Source: an uncultured Candidatus Altimarinota bacterium
GTDB lineage: Bacteria > Patescibacteriota > Gracilibacteria > BD1-5 > UBA2023
Assembly: GCA_936941205.1 (NCBI GenBank)
Contig: CAKZJF010000052.1
Location: 1 to 33,094, forward strand
DNA: 33,094 nt
Reading direction: 5' to 3'
Shown: in pieces, positions 16,081 to 26,235 of the stretch
How positions within the stretch are numbered: position 1 is the stretch's first letter
Layout: every line of letters starts with the position of its first letter
The notes under the pieces: model-generated
The model's database searches: none
Told to the model about the DNA's origin: nothing
The model's input: the letters and a program-made list of their open reading frames with translations, nothing else
Position numbers and translations under genes: made by a program

Positions 16081-16671
16081 TTATTTTTTTCCTGAGTCTC
16101 GGTATTTACTTTGTAACTTATGGAACACCTTCAGAACTTCATTTGTAAAAATATGGGCACTGACTGGATATTCGCTGAGTGTATGATTTATAAGGATGTA
16201 TTCCTTGTTTTTCTCATCATTATGGTAGACACAAGCAATCACTTTTCCCTCATGATTTTGAAAATAGACACCACGAATATTTCCATTTACGAAGTTTTCT
16301 GTACGAAAATGTTTTCGTATTTTTCATTGGTCTTTTTGTCGACTGATCTCATCATAGTCAATCGGAGAATAAAGTGGGGCATTTTTCTTCTTTCCTTTTC
16401 GCATTTTTTCATGAATTTCCATAGCCTCTTTATTGCGTTGTTCCAAATCTTTTCAGCTTACATACATTAATCCAGTCTCCAATCCAACGTCTCATATAAT
16501 TATATGGCATGCCTCGGTTACCTCATGAATAAGATTATCTGTTGGGTGCGTTATTCCATTGGGCAATTTCTTCATAACAAGATTATGAACGTACTGCTGA
16601 AGTGATTTTATAACGCTCTGAAATTCCGGTCAAATACTGAGTTGTTTTGATAAATGTTTCAGTTCTGTCAT
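16081..16671 (-). CDS. Hypothetical protein upstream of rsmI
   Basis: The predicted protein has 196 residues; four glycines are written TGA, which breaks the frame in the standard code. It has an N-terminal helical region ([32 protein letters not shown]), a [13 protein letters not shown] segment, a lysine-rich middle ([20 protein letters not shown]), and a beta-rich end ([40 protein letters not shown]). No signal peptide or membrane segment is seen. No family is recognised. It lies between the dnaA terminator and rsmI, all leftward. The reading frame and codon pattern support a real gene. Confidence 0.68.
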
Positions 16672-16682
16672 AATACAAAATT

Positions 16683-16712
16683 ATAAATACTCTCGGTTAG
16701 GAGAGTATTTAT
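16683..16712 (-). terminator. Terminator after dnaA
   Basis: A perfect 12-bp inverted repeat (ATAAATACTCTC, loop GGTTAG, GAGAGTATTTAT) lies 23 nt beyond the dnaA stop. The stem is AT-rich at its base, and the T-rich flank on the minus strand is short. Confidence 0.6.
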
Positions 16713-16735
16713 AATATTAAAATATATTTTGTCAA

Positions 16736-18163
16736 TTATATTCCAAGTTTATCTCGAATGAGGTTGAGCTCATAGACGACTTGTTGATCTTTCTTCATAA
16801 CTTGTTCGAGTTTTTTACAGCTATACATAACAGCGGTATGATTTCTCTGTGAGAATATATTTCCAATACGTTCGTATGTATAATCGAGACGATTCTTCAA
16901 GAGATACATGGCAAGTTGACGAGGAATCATATTTTCTTTTCTTCGATCTTCTCCGATTATTGCCTTGATCTCGATACCAAAATGTTCAGAAACGGTACGG
17001 ATAAGATCTTCATATGAACAATTACTCGTTCGGCTTACTCGTGTTTGAGAACCAATTGTTTGAGTCAGGGTTTTTACAGAGAGTTTTGAAAGACGAAGTG
17101 CTACATTTTCAAGAGTTGGAGGAGTGCCTCGGAGGTCATATTCAGCGATAATTTGATTGAGAACTCATTCTATCTCACGAACATTGGTTGTAACATGCTC
17201 TGCGATGAATTCAGCAACCTTTTGATCAATGATAAACTCACGTGCCTGTGCTTTACTCTGAAGGATTGCGAGACGAGTTTCGAAATCTGGATCCCCTACA
17301 TCTACGGTAATTCCCCATTCAAAACGACTTTGAAGGCGAGGTTCGAGATTGGTAAGTTCTTTTGGTGGACGGTCTCCAGAAAGGATAATCTGCTTTCCTG
17401 CTTCGTAGAGAATATTGAATATATTGTAGAGTTCGGTTTGTGTCTGTTCTTTTCCTGCGAGAAATTGTACATCATCGATAACGAGGACATCAATCGATCG
17501 ATACTTATCACGGTATTTATCAAGGGTTCTTGATTTTACATTTGCTACATAGTCTGTTAAGAATCGATCAGCTGTAGTGTATACAACTTTAAGATTTTTA
17601 TGTTTTTCTTTGATAACGTTCGCAGTCCCTTGAAGAAGATGAGTTTTCCCAAGTCCAACATTTCCATATACATAGAGTGGATTATATGAAGAACCCGGTC
17701 TTCTTGATACTGCATCACATGCTGCATGGGCAAGTTGAGTAAATGGCCCAACTATGAAATTATCAAGGTGATAACGATCATTGATAAGTCGGCTATTAAT
17801 TCCATCTACCACTTCAACTCCATAGATATCTTCTTTCTTCTTCTTTGCTCCTACCTCTTTCATTTCATTGTGGCAGTCTATTACATTTTTATTTTCAGAA
17901 TTTTCAATATCAGTATCGACGATGATATCAATTCCAGTGATTTCTGGGAAAATCTCAATTGATGCCCCTTTGATTTCTTCATAGTATTTCTTCAGAAGAT
18001 TATCACGGTAAAATCCAGAAATAACTCCATATGTTACAATTCCATTTTCCAGCTTAATAAGCGATATTTTTTTAAAATACGTGAGAAAATCCTGTTTTCG
18101 AATATTTTTTGCAATATATTGAATTACTGATTTAAGTTCATGTACGCTGAATTGTTTCGACAT
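16736..18163 (-). CDS. dnaA: Chromosomal replication initiator DnaA
   Basis: The initiator ATPase that melts oriC and loads the replicative helicase. The predicted protein has 475 residues, the usual length. The N-terminal domain I starts SKQFSVHELKSVIQYIAKNI. A variable linker follows. The AAA+ domain starts with NYTFDNF-equivalent YHLDNFIVGPFTQLAHAA and has the Walker A GNVGLGKTHLL, Walker B VLVIDDVQFLAGKEQTQTE, and sensor LSGDRPPKEL...LQSRFEWG. The motif NVREIEG has its glycine written TGA at 17165-17167. The C-terminal domain IV has the DNA-binding signature RNHTAVMYSCKKLE (compare RDHTTVIHAC). Start ATG at 18163. The helicase gene dnaB is 3.8 kb away in the same window. No cluster of DnaA boxes was seen by eye in the upstream gap. 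Confidence 0.97.
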
Positions 18164-18422
18164 AAGGAATGGAGGAAAAATGAGAGTGGAAGATGGAACA
18201 ATGCACTAAATTCTTCTAAAAAAACTGTTTGGTATAAACCGTATTTGTATGCTGAAAACGCAGTCATTTTTAACGTTTTCTGAGGTGAAGTCAAAAAGAA
18301 AAATAGCTTGACAGAGAAATGTCGTACACTTTTTGTGTGCGTAGAAAATGTAAAGGCCCCGTCCTTCCTTTTTGTGAAAGAAAAATTGATTCTATTACAA
18401 AATATTTTCAGAGAGATAGAAT

Positions 18423-19607
18423 ATGTTTGAAAATTGGTATGGATTTGCTCCGATATTTGATATTGACCAGGAAATATGCTATATTATTCGTAATACCTCG
18501 ATCTCCGATTCCCTTTTTATGACTCCTGAAAGTCCTGTCATCAATAAATTCCTTCAACTTTTGGATGAGGTTATCAATAATAGCCTAACCGATCTTCATG
18601 TGAGTGTGGGAAATTTTCCATATATTCGAACTCCAAATCGTGATGTTGAACCAGTCGAATCATTTGGTATTCTTTCCAATAATGATGTCTTACGTATTAT
18701 TGATTTTACTGGAAGCATTAATACCCAAGAACTTGAGGAAACCCTTGAGGGTATGAATTATATTTATGAATTTAAATGAAATCGATTCCGTGCCAATGTT
18801 TCCAAAAATAATGAGTGACTTGCTATTGCATTTCGAACGATTAAAAAAAAGGTGCCTACGGCTGAAAGTGTCGGACTCGATGCTGATATGCTCAATATCC
18901 TTAATGCTGATAAAGGACTTATTCTTATTACAGGTGGTACAGGAAGTGGAAAAACGACAACACTCGTAGCAATGCTAGATTATCTCAATCGTACACAACA
19001 TAGGCATATTATAACCGTAGAAGATCCTATAGAATATATTTTTCAAAACCAAAAAAGTCTCATCCATCAAAAGCAAGTTGGGAAACATGTTTCCTCTTTT
19101 GAACAGGCGATTAAAGATGCCATGCGTGAAGATCCAGATATTATTATGGTAGGTGAGATGCGAGATATGGAGACTATTTCTGCAGTTCTCACCTTGGCCG
19201 AAACAGGACACCTTGTTCTTTCTACTCTTCATACCAATGATGTTGTGCAGACATTTGATCGTCTCGTATATGCTTTTCCAGCTCAAATGCAATCACAAGT
19301 ACGCGTCCAGCTTGCACTCACCTTGGTTGCGATTATAGGGCAATTAATTCTTCCAAAAATTGATAATTCTGGAAATATTGCAGCTCGAGAAATATTCATG
19401 AATACCGATGCAACGAGAAATCTGATTATCGAATGAAGTATTAGTCATCTCTACTCTATCATGGAAATCGGGAAAAAAGAAGGAATGATGCTCATGGATC
19501 ATCGACTCGCTGAAATGTTTACGAAAGAACTTATTTCGTATGAAACATTGATGAGTCATGTGAAGAATCCAAATATTCTCAGTCAGCTTGGAATTATCCG
19601 TTCATAA
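18423..19607 (+). CDS. pilT: PilT-type type IV pilus retraction ATPase
   Basis: The PilT/GspE-type ATPase powers pilus retraction at the base of a type IV pilus. The predicted protein has 394 residues. An N-terminal extension of about 35 residues precedes the canonical start FLQLLDEVINNSLTDLHVSVG. Further motifs are the Walker A LITGGTGSGKTTTLVAMLDYLN, the Asp box TVEDPIEYIF, the Walker B EDPDIIMVGEMRDMETISAVLTLAETGHLVLSTLHTND (Asp, Glu and two His boxes), and the family's AQMQSQVRVQLALTLVAIIGQLILP. TGA encodes Gly at four or more places, for example after YEFK. The pilus structural genes lie 3.7 kb downstream on the other strand. The ATG at 18423 is the first in frame that leaves room for the N-domain. 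Confidence 0.95.
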
Positions 19608-19637
19608 AAAACCTATTGTTTATAAATAGGTTTTTTT
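19606..19637 (+). terminator. Terminator after pilT
   Basis: An 11-bp inverted repeat (AAAAAACCTAT / ATAGGTTTTTT) separated by 9 nt ends in seven T. It overlaps the last two bases of the TAA stop. The converging gene downstream ends only 36 nt away and may use it too. Confidence 0.75.
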
Positions 19638-19672
19638 ATTATATCTTTTTCTAAGAGTGAAAACCCCAGCCT

Positions 19673-20203
19673 TTATTTTTTCTTCGTTCTTGTATCTACG
19701 AGTTTCAATATCCTTCATACAAGTCATTTTCTTAGTGTCGTTATATCAGAGCTTTCAGGTCATTGATTTTTTCATTCTAAAATTCCCTCAATACTATTTG
19801 ACATATGAGGAATAATTATGAAAGGTATTTGTTTTCAAAAATCAGTATAATACCCATAATCCATATTGATTACCTTTTCAAGATCTTTCATAAGTTCTCT
19901 GCTGAGGTTAATTATATGATGACCTTTTAAAAATCATTGATATTGTTTTAATTTATCCAAACTCCAGTCTTGAGTAAGATTTACCATAAAATCATCCACT
20001 ATTCTTGCAAATCTTCATTCAACTGCACCAGGATAAAAATCACCATGCATGAGATCTATTTGGTATGCTTTTCATCCATTATAGTATGTAACAAATTTTT
20101 GCAGTTCTGTTTCAAGCTTTTTTGATAATTCCTGACTAATAAAATCTACACTCGGATATTTATGTATTTCTTTTTTTTGCAGTTCTGTTTTATTTTTAAA
20201 CAT
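19673..20203 (-). CDS. Hypothetical protein between pilT and rplS
   Basis: The predicted protein has 176 residues from the ATG at 20203; a TTG 57 nt upstream is possible but less likely. The N-terminal part is charged and helical (KTELQKKEIHKYPSVDFISQELSKKLETELQKFV). A short direct repeat of about 14 bp makes the TELQK motif appear twice. The rest has LMHGDFYPGAVEGRFARIVDDFMVNLTQDWSLDKLKQYQ and FLKGHHIINLSRELMKDLEKVI segments and a C-terminal basic end. TGA encodes Gly at several sites, so a standard reading stops after 62 residues. It resembles no family I can name. Its own transcription signals were not found; it lies downstream of rplS but beyond the rplS terminator. Confidence 0.6.
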
Positions 20204-20371
20204 ATTCAAAAAGGTTAATATTATATTAGTTATTTTACTGCAATATTTGAGCAAATGCAAAAAAATATTAATCCACTATATTCCTTGGGATCTTGTATGT
20301 ATTCTTGAAAAATTTACCTTTTCATATAAGAAATAATTCGAATATAAATTGTACTGGAAGTATTCGTTCAT

Positions 20372-20399
20372 AAAAAAACACCCATATGGGTGTTTTTTT
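20372..20399. terminator. Terminator after rplS
   Basis: A perfect 28-bp palindrome (seven A, CACCC, ATAT, GGGTG, seven T) lies 13 nt past the rplS stop. It would work in both directions. Confidence 0.8.
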
Positions 20400-20411
20400 A
20401 TTGGTTGATGA

Positions 20412-20762
20412 TTATTTAATTTCTTTGAGACGTGCTGCCTTACCAGTAAGTTCACGAATATAACCAATATTCTTACGACGAACCTTAAATTTACGAAGTA
20501 CTTCGATTTTTTGGATATATGGAGAGTTTACTGGGAAAATCTTTTCAATACCAATACCATCCATATCTGCACGAACAGTAACCATACGATCAAGAGCAGT
20601 TGCTCCACGAATAGAGATTACGAGTCCACGAAATTTCTGGATACGTTCTTTTTCTCCTTCTTTGATAATTTGGTATACTTCAATTTCCATTCCCGTTTCA
20701 AGAGTTGGGATATTATCTTTTTTTGCTCCTGCTTGAATATCTTGAATAAGTTTTGCGTCCAT
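20412..20762 (-). CDS. rplS: 50S ribosomal protein L19
   Basis: The predicted protein has 116 residues, the normal length of bL19. It shows the family landmarks: IPTLETGMEIEVYQIIKEGEKERIQKFRGLVISIRGATALDRMVTVRADMDGIGIEKIFPVNSPYIQKIEVLRKFKVRR and ends in LTGKAARLKEIK. bL19 sits at the 30S-50S interface. None of its eleven or so glycines is TGA, which fits avoidance of the reassigned codon in highly expressed genes. It stands alone here, without the usual trmD or rimM neighbours. Assignment is secure. Confidence 0.97.
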   Translation of the reverse strand: MDAKLIQDIQAGAKKDNIPTLETGMEIEVYQIIKEGEKERIQKFRGLVISIRGATALDRMVTVRADMDGIGIEKIFPVNSPYIQKIEVLRKFKVRRKNIGYIRELTGKAARLKEIK

Positions 20763-20914
20763 AAGGTGTCATTAGTAATAGAAAACGGACTGCACTATAT
20801 AGATAAAAACAAAAAATGCAATTTTTTTTTCATTTTTAGGAAGTTTTTTCTTTGTAGGTTTGCAAAATCCCTATTTTTTTATATTATACTCGCGATTTTC
20901 CCTATTTTTTCTGT

Positions 20915-21913
20915 ATGGATGTATTATTTTCTTGATGATTTCTCACATACGAATTGTATTTTCTCGTATTAAATATACTCGTTCTTCTTTGAATCTATTT
21001 ATATGATGGATATCGATTTGGAAGAAGAGTCGTTCTTCTTATGAGACCAAAACGGACACTAAATGATTCCCATGAGGCAGTGACTCCTCCAAAAGAGGCT
21101 GAAAAAGAAGTTATTCCTCCTGTTATTGAAAATACCGTTCTTGAGTACACCATCTCGGAACCTAAAAGTTACCAAGAGGAAGAATGAATATTATCTCCGC
21201 TTGGAGAGATAATACCAGATGAAATCACTCCACTTATGGTTCAGGATGCCCCAAAGAGCTCTCAAGATGAAGAGAAGATATTATTGGCTGATGCGAATGA
21301 TTCAAAGCTTTCTCCTGAAGAAAAACAACATATTCAAGATTTATTGCGTGCTATTCGTACAAAGATAGCCCTTGGATCACTCTTCGATGCACATGGGCTT
21401 ATTGTAGAATGATTATCACTTGATAAAAATCACCGTGAATTAAATCTTCTCCTTGCTAGTATATTTGAACAAGAAGGTTGATATAAAAAGGCGGAGTACG
21501 TATATGTTGATATGATTGCTTTATATCCAAAGGATAAAGAAATATATAGTAAACTGTGAATCGCTCTCTCAATGCAAACAAAATACGAAGCTGCTTTTGA
21601 AACCTATAAACAACTCCTTGAACTTGATCTCGATTCTCCAAATACTATTCTCATGTTGGCACATATAGCCCACGAACTCAAACAACACGATGAGGCATAT
21701 GATTACGCAAAAATGTATCTCAAGCAATTCCCTCACCATCCTGAAATGCTTTGGATTGTAACCCATGCTTGTATTGATCAGAAAATGCGATCAGAGGCTC
21801 TTGAATATCTCATAAAGCTCCGTAATATTTCTCCTCGAAATAGTGAAGTTATAGAACTCATAGAAAAGCTCAGAACAGAAGAAACGTTGGCACAAAATTT
21901 TCAATCACAATAA
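20915..21913 (+). CDS. Membrane-anchored TPR protein upstream of dnaB
   Basis: The predicted protein has 332 residues. An N-terminal membrane segment at about 7-30 (GGFLTYELYFLVLNILVLLGIYLY) is followed by a basic stretch (RFGRRVVLLMRPKR). A Pro/Glu-rich region follows to about 140. The C-terminal half, from about 160, has tetratricopeptide-like helical pairs such as LNLLLASIFEQEGGYKKAEYVYVDMIALYPKDKEIYSKLGIALSMQTKYEAAFETYKQLLELD. TGA encodes Gly six or more times. The ATG at 20915 is the earliest in frame before the membrane segment. It ends 9 nt before dnaB and is co-transcribed with it. TPR proteins serve as scaffolds; its partner is unknown. Confidence 0.78.
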
Positions 21914-21922
21914 TTCCCACAT

Positions 21923-23278
21923 ATGGATTTTAAGATTCCTCCTCATAGTATCGATGCTGAACGATGAGTACTTGGTTCTATACTTATAGATAAAGATGGC
22001 ATCATTCAAGTGGCTAATCTCCTTTCTCCATTGGATTTTTATGATCCAGCACATGGATTGGTTTTTGAAGCAATGATAGAATTATTTACTCGTAATAAGC
22101 CAATTGATCTTCTTACGGTTCGTGAAAACCTCGATGATAAGAAAAAACTGGACTCGATAGGTTGAAATGCTTTTTTGGCAGATCTTGCAGCCAGTGTATT
22201 TACCAGTGCAAACATTTTCCAGTATGGACAAATGGTAAAGCAAAAAAGTATTCTCCGTAAGCTTATTAAAGCCGGAAATGATATTATGGTAACCTGATAT
22301 GATGAGATGACAGAGGTGAATATACTTCTAGAGAAAGCAGAAAAGGCTCTTTTTCAAGTTACACAGACTTTTATTCAAAATAAACTCGTGTCAATTCGTG
22401 ATATTATCAATGCTCGATATGAGGAATTTGCGGAGATTCATGCCAATCCAAATCATATTCAAACCAATGTAGTTCCTATTGGATATATAAGTTTTGATGA
22501 ACGTCTTGGGGGTTTTAAGCGATGAGATCTTATTATTCTTGCAGCTCGTCCAAGTATGGGTAAGACGGCACTTGCTATGAACTTTGCACAGAGTGTTGGT
22601 GATAAGAGTAAAAATGTTGCAATATTCTCACTCGAAATGACAAAGGAACAACTCACAGATCGTCTTATCTGTTCTGCTATGTGAGTAGATGGATGGAAGC
22701 TACAAAAATGAAAACTTTCCGAAGAGGAATTTGCGCGCATGGGGGATGCATTGGAGCGACTTTCTCAATCACAAATATTTATCGATGATTCTCCAGGTGG
22801 AAGCTTAATAGAAATAAAATCAAAAGCCCGCCGTCTTAAAATGGAGGGAGGACTTGATCTTATTATCATTGATTATCTCCAACTCATGTCAAATGGAAAT
22901 AGTCTCAATCGTGTACAAGAAATATCTGAAATATCACGTGGACTCAAGTCACTTGCTCGTGAACTCGATGTTCCACTTATTGCTCTTTCTCAGTTGTCCC
23001 GTGCGGTGGAATGACGTCCAGATAAGCGTCCAGTACTTTCTGACCTTCGTGAATCAGGATCAATCGAACAAGATGCTGATATTGTAATGATGCTATATCG
23101 TGAAGATTACTATAATGATTTTCCTGCCCCTGAAAATGCCTGAATTACGAGTGTATTTATTCGTAAGAATCGTAATGGGCCAGTTGGCTCAGTGGATTTA
23201 AAGTTTGAAAAGAAGCATATGAAATTCTATGAAATTGAGCGTGCACATGGTCAACAAGATCATGGATTTGACGATTAA
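21923..23278 (+). CDS. dnaB: Replicative DNA helicase DnaB
   Basis: The hexameric 5'-3' helicase of the replication fork. The predicted protein has 451 residues, the usual length. It begins with [16 protein letters not shown] (the PHxxEAExxVLGS motif; the Gly after ER is TGA). The N-terminal domain is followed by a linker helix and the RecA-like domain: [38 protein letters not shown] (Walker A), [14 protein letters not shown], the Walker B region [51 protein letters not shown], and the final [23 protein letters not shown]. No intein is present. The start ATG at 21923 is 9 nt after the TPR gene. At least eight glycines are TGA. Confidence 0.97.
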
Positions 23279-23297
23279 TAATAGTACATATATATAA

Positions 23298-23322
23298 AAA
23301 ATCCCATCATTGATGGGATTTT
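23298..23322. terminator. Terminator between dnaB and the pilus operon
   Basis: A near-palindrome (AAAATCCCATC, 3-nt loop, GATGGGATTTT) lies between the two converging transcription units: 19 nt after the dnaB stop and 20 nt after the end of the pilus operon. T-rich and A-rich ends allow function in both directions. Confidence 0.7.
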
Positions 23323-23342
23323 ATGATTTATACCGTGTGTGA

Positions 23343-24266
23343 TTAGTTATTTTCATTGTCCATAAAGAGTCCATATTTGAGTGATTCATAGTATTTGGAT
23401 TTATCTTCAGAAAATTCTATAGTCTGTTTTGCCGTTGTTCCAATATGACTGGATGCAACGATTGAATTCATAGGGAGCGCAAATGGACTATCTGTCTGGA
23501 GTTCAACAGAGTATCAAACATTTCCAGGGTTGAATATGAGTAGATATGGTTCAGTAAGATCTCATCGATTTAAGAAATTGGCAACTCACGTATTGGAATG
23601 TATAAAATATTCTTGAGTATCGAGAACATCTCATCAAATATCTTGGATACTCTCTTCTATATATTCTCGGATAACGCCAGTTTGATCGAGTGTTGGATAA
23701 TGAATGGATATATTTCCGGTACCTGTTATTCCAATTGTTTCTCCGTTGGATTGTTGTATCATGATAATATTCCAACCCAGTGGTCATCCCATAGTGAGGG
23801 TAAGTTGTTTTTTTACTGCCGCAATAAGATCAGTTTTATTTGGGTGAATCGAGCTTCAACCTAACACAGTTCCTGTACCAATTAAAAGTGGAAAAATAAG
23901 ATGTTCCCCTGCTTGTATAGTTCCACTAAAGTTATTACTATGGTTTTGAAACGTATAATTCAGCCGAAGTCCATTTATTCGGCGTGTATATCCAGAAAGA
24001 AGATTTGAATCGGGTTCTATATCGGAAACTGCATCTCAGAATCCATCACGGTGATTCTTCGATTTTAAGAGTGCATATTCAAGAGATCATTCGGCTCATG
24101 CATAGGTAGTTATACCATTGTATAATGATCGATTAATTTTCATTTCAGTCATGTACATATTCAGTACACCGGTGGATATTATAAGAAGAAATCATATAAC
24201 AAAAATAGACAAGAGTGTAGAAAAACCTTCTTGTGATATCATGTGGATACTTGTTTTTTTTTGCAT
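23343..24266 (-). CDS. PilX-like pilus-associated protein, last gene of the pilus operon
   Basis: The predicted protein has 307 residues. It starts with a short basic leader and a hydrophobic stretch (EGFSTLLSIFVIGFLLIISTGVLNMYMTE, residues about 13-42), like PilX/minor pilin-type assembly proteins but without a clear prepilin-peptidase site. The rest is a large beta-rich extracytoplasmic domain with many Asn, Thr and Ser. About a dozen glycines are TGA, including a TGA TGA pair. It starts 2 nt after the stop of the upstream prepilin gene, so it belongs to the operon. The family call rests mainly on position and the N-terminal pattern, so it is tentative. Confidence 0.65.
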
Positions 24267-24268
24267 AA

Positions 24269-24931
24269 TTATTTTTTATAAGCTCGTTCACTTATGGTAG
24301 TCTGGAGGGTAGTACGGGTTGAATCAATGAATAATCATGAGATTCCTGATTTTTTTGTAAGCATAAGCGTAGTTACGATTGTTACTTTTGGTTCCATGAT
24401 TTCAGGTTGTCATGATATATAAAACCGAATATCTTCGATTTTAACTCGTTTCTCTCATGCATTTGGTCGATAGGGATCTATCAGATCAATAGCATGAATG
24501 TAATCACTATTTCTTACCAGAAAAAGTGAACATCGTATTGAAGTATTTTTGGCTTTCTTTTCTTGTTCAGTACATGGCTCTAATCCTGAAGGAGTTTGTT
24601 TTCAAAATATATAGGATCTATTTTGTCATCCAGTAATATAGAGTGCCTCATTTCCACTTCCAAAATACTGATTTGTTTCCCATGGAATATGTCACCCCAT
24701 ATTTTTAATCCAGCTATACTCTACTCCATATTCACGTACATCTTTTGCAATTGTTTCGGTAATTTCTCTTGCATTTTCTTGAATAAGACGGGTGAGTTCT
24801 AATTTCTTTTCAACGTCTATAAGGTGAATATAAATTGAAATAATTGTTACACTCATAAAAGCTATAATAGTCATAACTATTACGAGTTCTACCAGGGTAA
24901 ATGCTTTTGTATTTCGAATTGCAGTATACAT
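24269..24931 (-). CDS. Type IV prepilin-like protein (PilW-like)
   Basis: The predicted protein has 220 residues from the ATG at 24931, which starts 1 nt after the stop of the preceding gene. The leader MYTAIRNTKA is followed by FTLVELVIVMTIIAFMSVTIISIYIHL, the class III signal with Glu at +5 after cleavage. The residue at -1 is Ala instead of Gly. An N-terminal helix (LELTRLIQENAREITETIAKDVREYG) and a C-terminal beta domain follow. TGA is read as Gly several times. Prepilin peptidase would remove the leader and N-methylate the new Phe. PilW-like is a guess from gene order. Confidence 0.75.
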
Positions 24932-24932
24932 A

Positions 24933-25721
24933 TTATCGTTTCCAGTTAGTAAGAAGAGTACGAATTTCATAGAGTTTTACTCACCTATGGAGTGTTCCAA
25001 CATATGCAGAAACACTTATAATTTCAGGAGTATTGATTCACCCAATAGATACAGGCTCTATTTTATAAAATGATACAAAAGGTGTTTTTGTTTGTGATAT
25101 ATAGCAATTATGGGTATATCTTCCTTGGAAATCCTGACAAAGTCTTGTGCCATTTGGTGTTATATCGAAGGCTCATTTTACGATATCTTCAGGTATTACT
25201 TCCATTCAGATAGGTAATTTTCGTACCTTGATTGCAAAAATCCCGTTCATAGGATTTGTAGTGCTCAAATCGTACTGAAATTCTTCACCACTTATCATAG
25301 ATGGTTTTTCAAAATTATTTTCAATCATATAATATCAGGACAGTGTCTGATTACTTCCTTGCGGATATTGTCCCCATGAAAAATTACTATTTTCCCATCA
25401 GGTAGTAGTTCCATCTGCCTTCCAAGTCTTGTCCCAGAGACGAAGCATAAGCCAATTGGAATCCCTTGTATTTTTTAAAAGCTCAACTTGTTCACGTAAG
25501 ATATTCGATGCAACAATTTCTATTTTTGCATTCTGTGCACTCGAAATTCCAGCATCTACGAGGAGATAGATTCCAAGCATTCCAATTGAAAAAACAACAA
25601 TACCAGTCATAACCTCCACAAGGGTAAATCACTGAGTAGAAGGTTTGGTACTTTTTTTTAATACTGTCCAAAAGGAAGAAGTTGTATGTTTTTCTCGAGA
25701 ACGAGTTTGGTTTGATGTCAT
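24933..25721 (-). CDS. Type IV prepilin-like protein with a long leader (PilV-like)
   Basis: The predicted protein has 262 residues. A long basic leader of 30 residues precedes GFTLVEVMTGIVVFSIGMLGIYLLV, the prepilin motif; the -1 glycine (residue 31) is TGA at 25629-25631. The position and the following DAGISSAQNAKIEIVASNILREQVELLKNTRDSNW helix match PilV/type II minor pseudopilins. The rest is a beta domain rich in Asn, Ser and Gly. The gene overlaps the upstream prepilin gene by 64 nt, which is long for a leader; no better in-frame start is seen, so the leader may be real. It stops 1 nt before the next gene. Confidence 0.78.
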
Positions 25722-26227
25722 ACAGTAATAATGATTTTTTTTATGGTATTGTCAAATAATCCCCCACTCAAAACAAATGTTCCAGAACCACTGGGTGCTT
25801 CTAGAAAAAATCCTATGGAATCAAGTATAAGAGTACTATTATCTTGCTTCTCTATCTTGATCGAGCGTATAATATTTTTTCCATCAAAATATTCATCGGA
25901 AATTTTTTTGAAATTACTATTTCCAGAAATTGATGAAAATGGTGGAACTGTCTTTCCAGACATAACATACATTGGGAGATGGTTGGTATTTTTTGTGAAA
26001 GTCATAAAAATATTTCCATTGGTATTTCCAGAAAATACAATACCATTCATCGCTTGAATTTTTCAAAGTGACCATTCCTGCTCTACTTTATTTGCACTGG
26101 TATGAAGTTTTGCTCGATCATTGAAAAATCCATATGGTGCATAAAACGTCATAAAGAGAATAGCTCCAATAGTCATAACGAGCATCATCTCTGCAAGTGT
26201 AAATCATCAAGATGGTTGTTTTTTCAT
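25658..26227 (-). CDS. Type IV prepilin-like protein (FimT/GspH-like)
   Basis: The predicted protein has 189 residues. The short leader MKKQPSGG ends in two consecutive TGA codons (residues 7 and 8), followed by FTLAEMMLVMTIGAILFMTFYAPYGFF, the prepilin-peptidase recognition motif with Glu at +5. The rest is a beta-rich domain (YVMSGKTVPPFSSISG, LILDSIGFFLEAPSGSGTFVLSGGLFD). A standard-code reading would drop both ends. The C-terminal end is fixed by a TAA at 25658, 64 nt inside the following gene. It starts 8 nt after the pilC stop. FimT/GspH is a tentative name. Confidence 0.78.
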
Positions 26228-26235
26228 AAATACGA

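Noticed and set aside
18164-18422. Possible origin of replication beside dnaA
   Set aside because: The gap is AT-rich, but I saw no cluster of DnaA boxes (TTATCCACA-like). A skew plot of the whole genome would be needed.
20090-20190. Two copies of a TTGCAGTTCTGTTT-type repeat
   Set aside because: They lie inside the 176-residue hypothetical gene and only repeat a TELQK coding motif; there is no sign of a mobile or regulatory repeat.
24932-24970. Upstream ATG adding MKFVLFLLTGNDN to the PilW-like prepilin
   Set aside because: It lies within the end of the preceding gene. The ATG at 24931 gives a normal short prepilin leader and a 1-nt junction.
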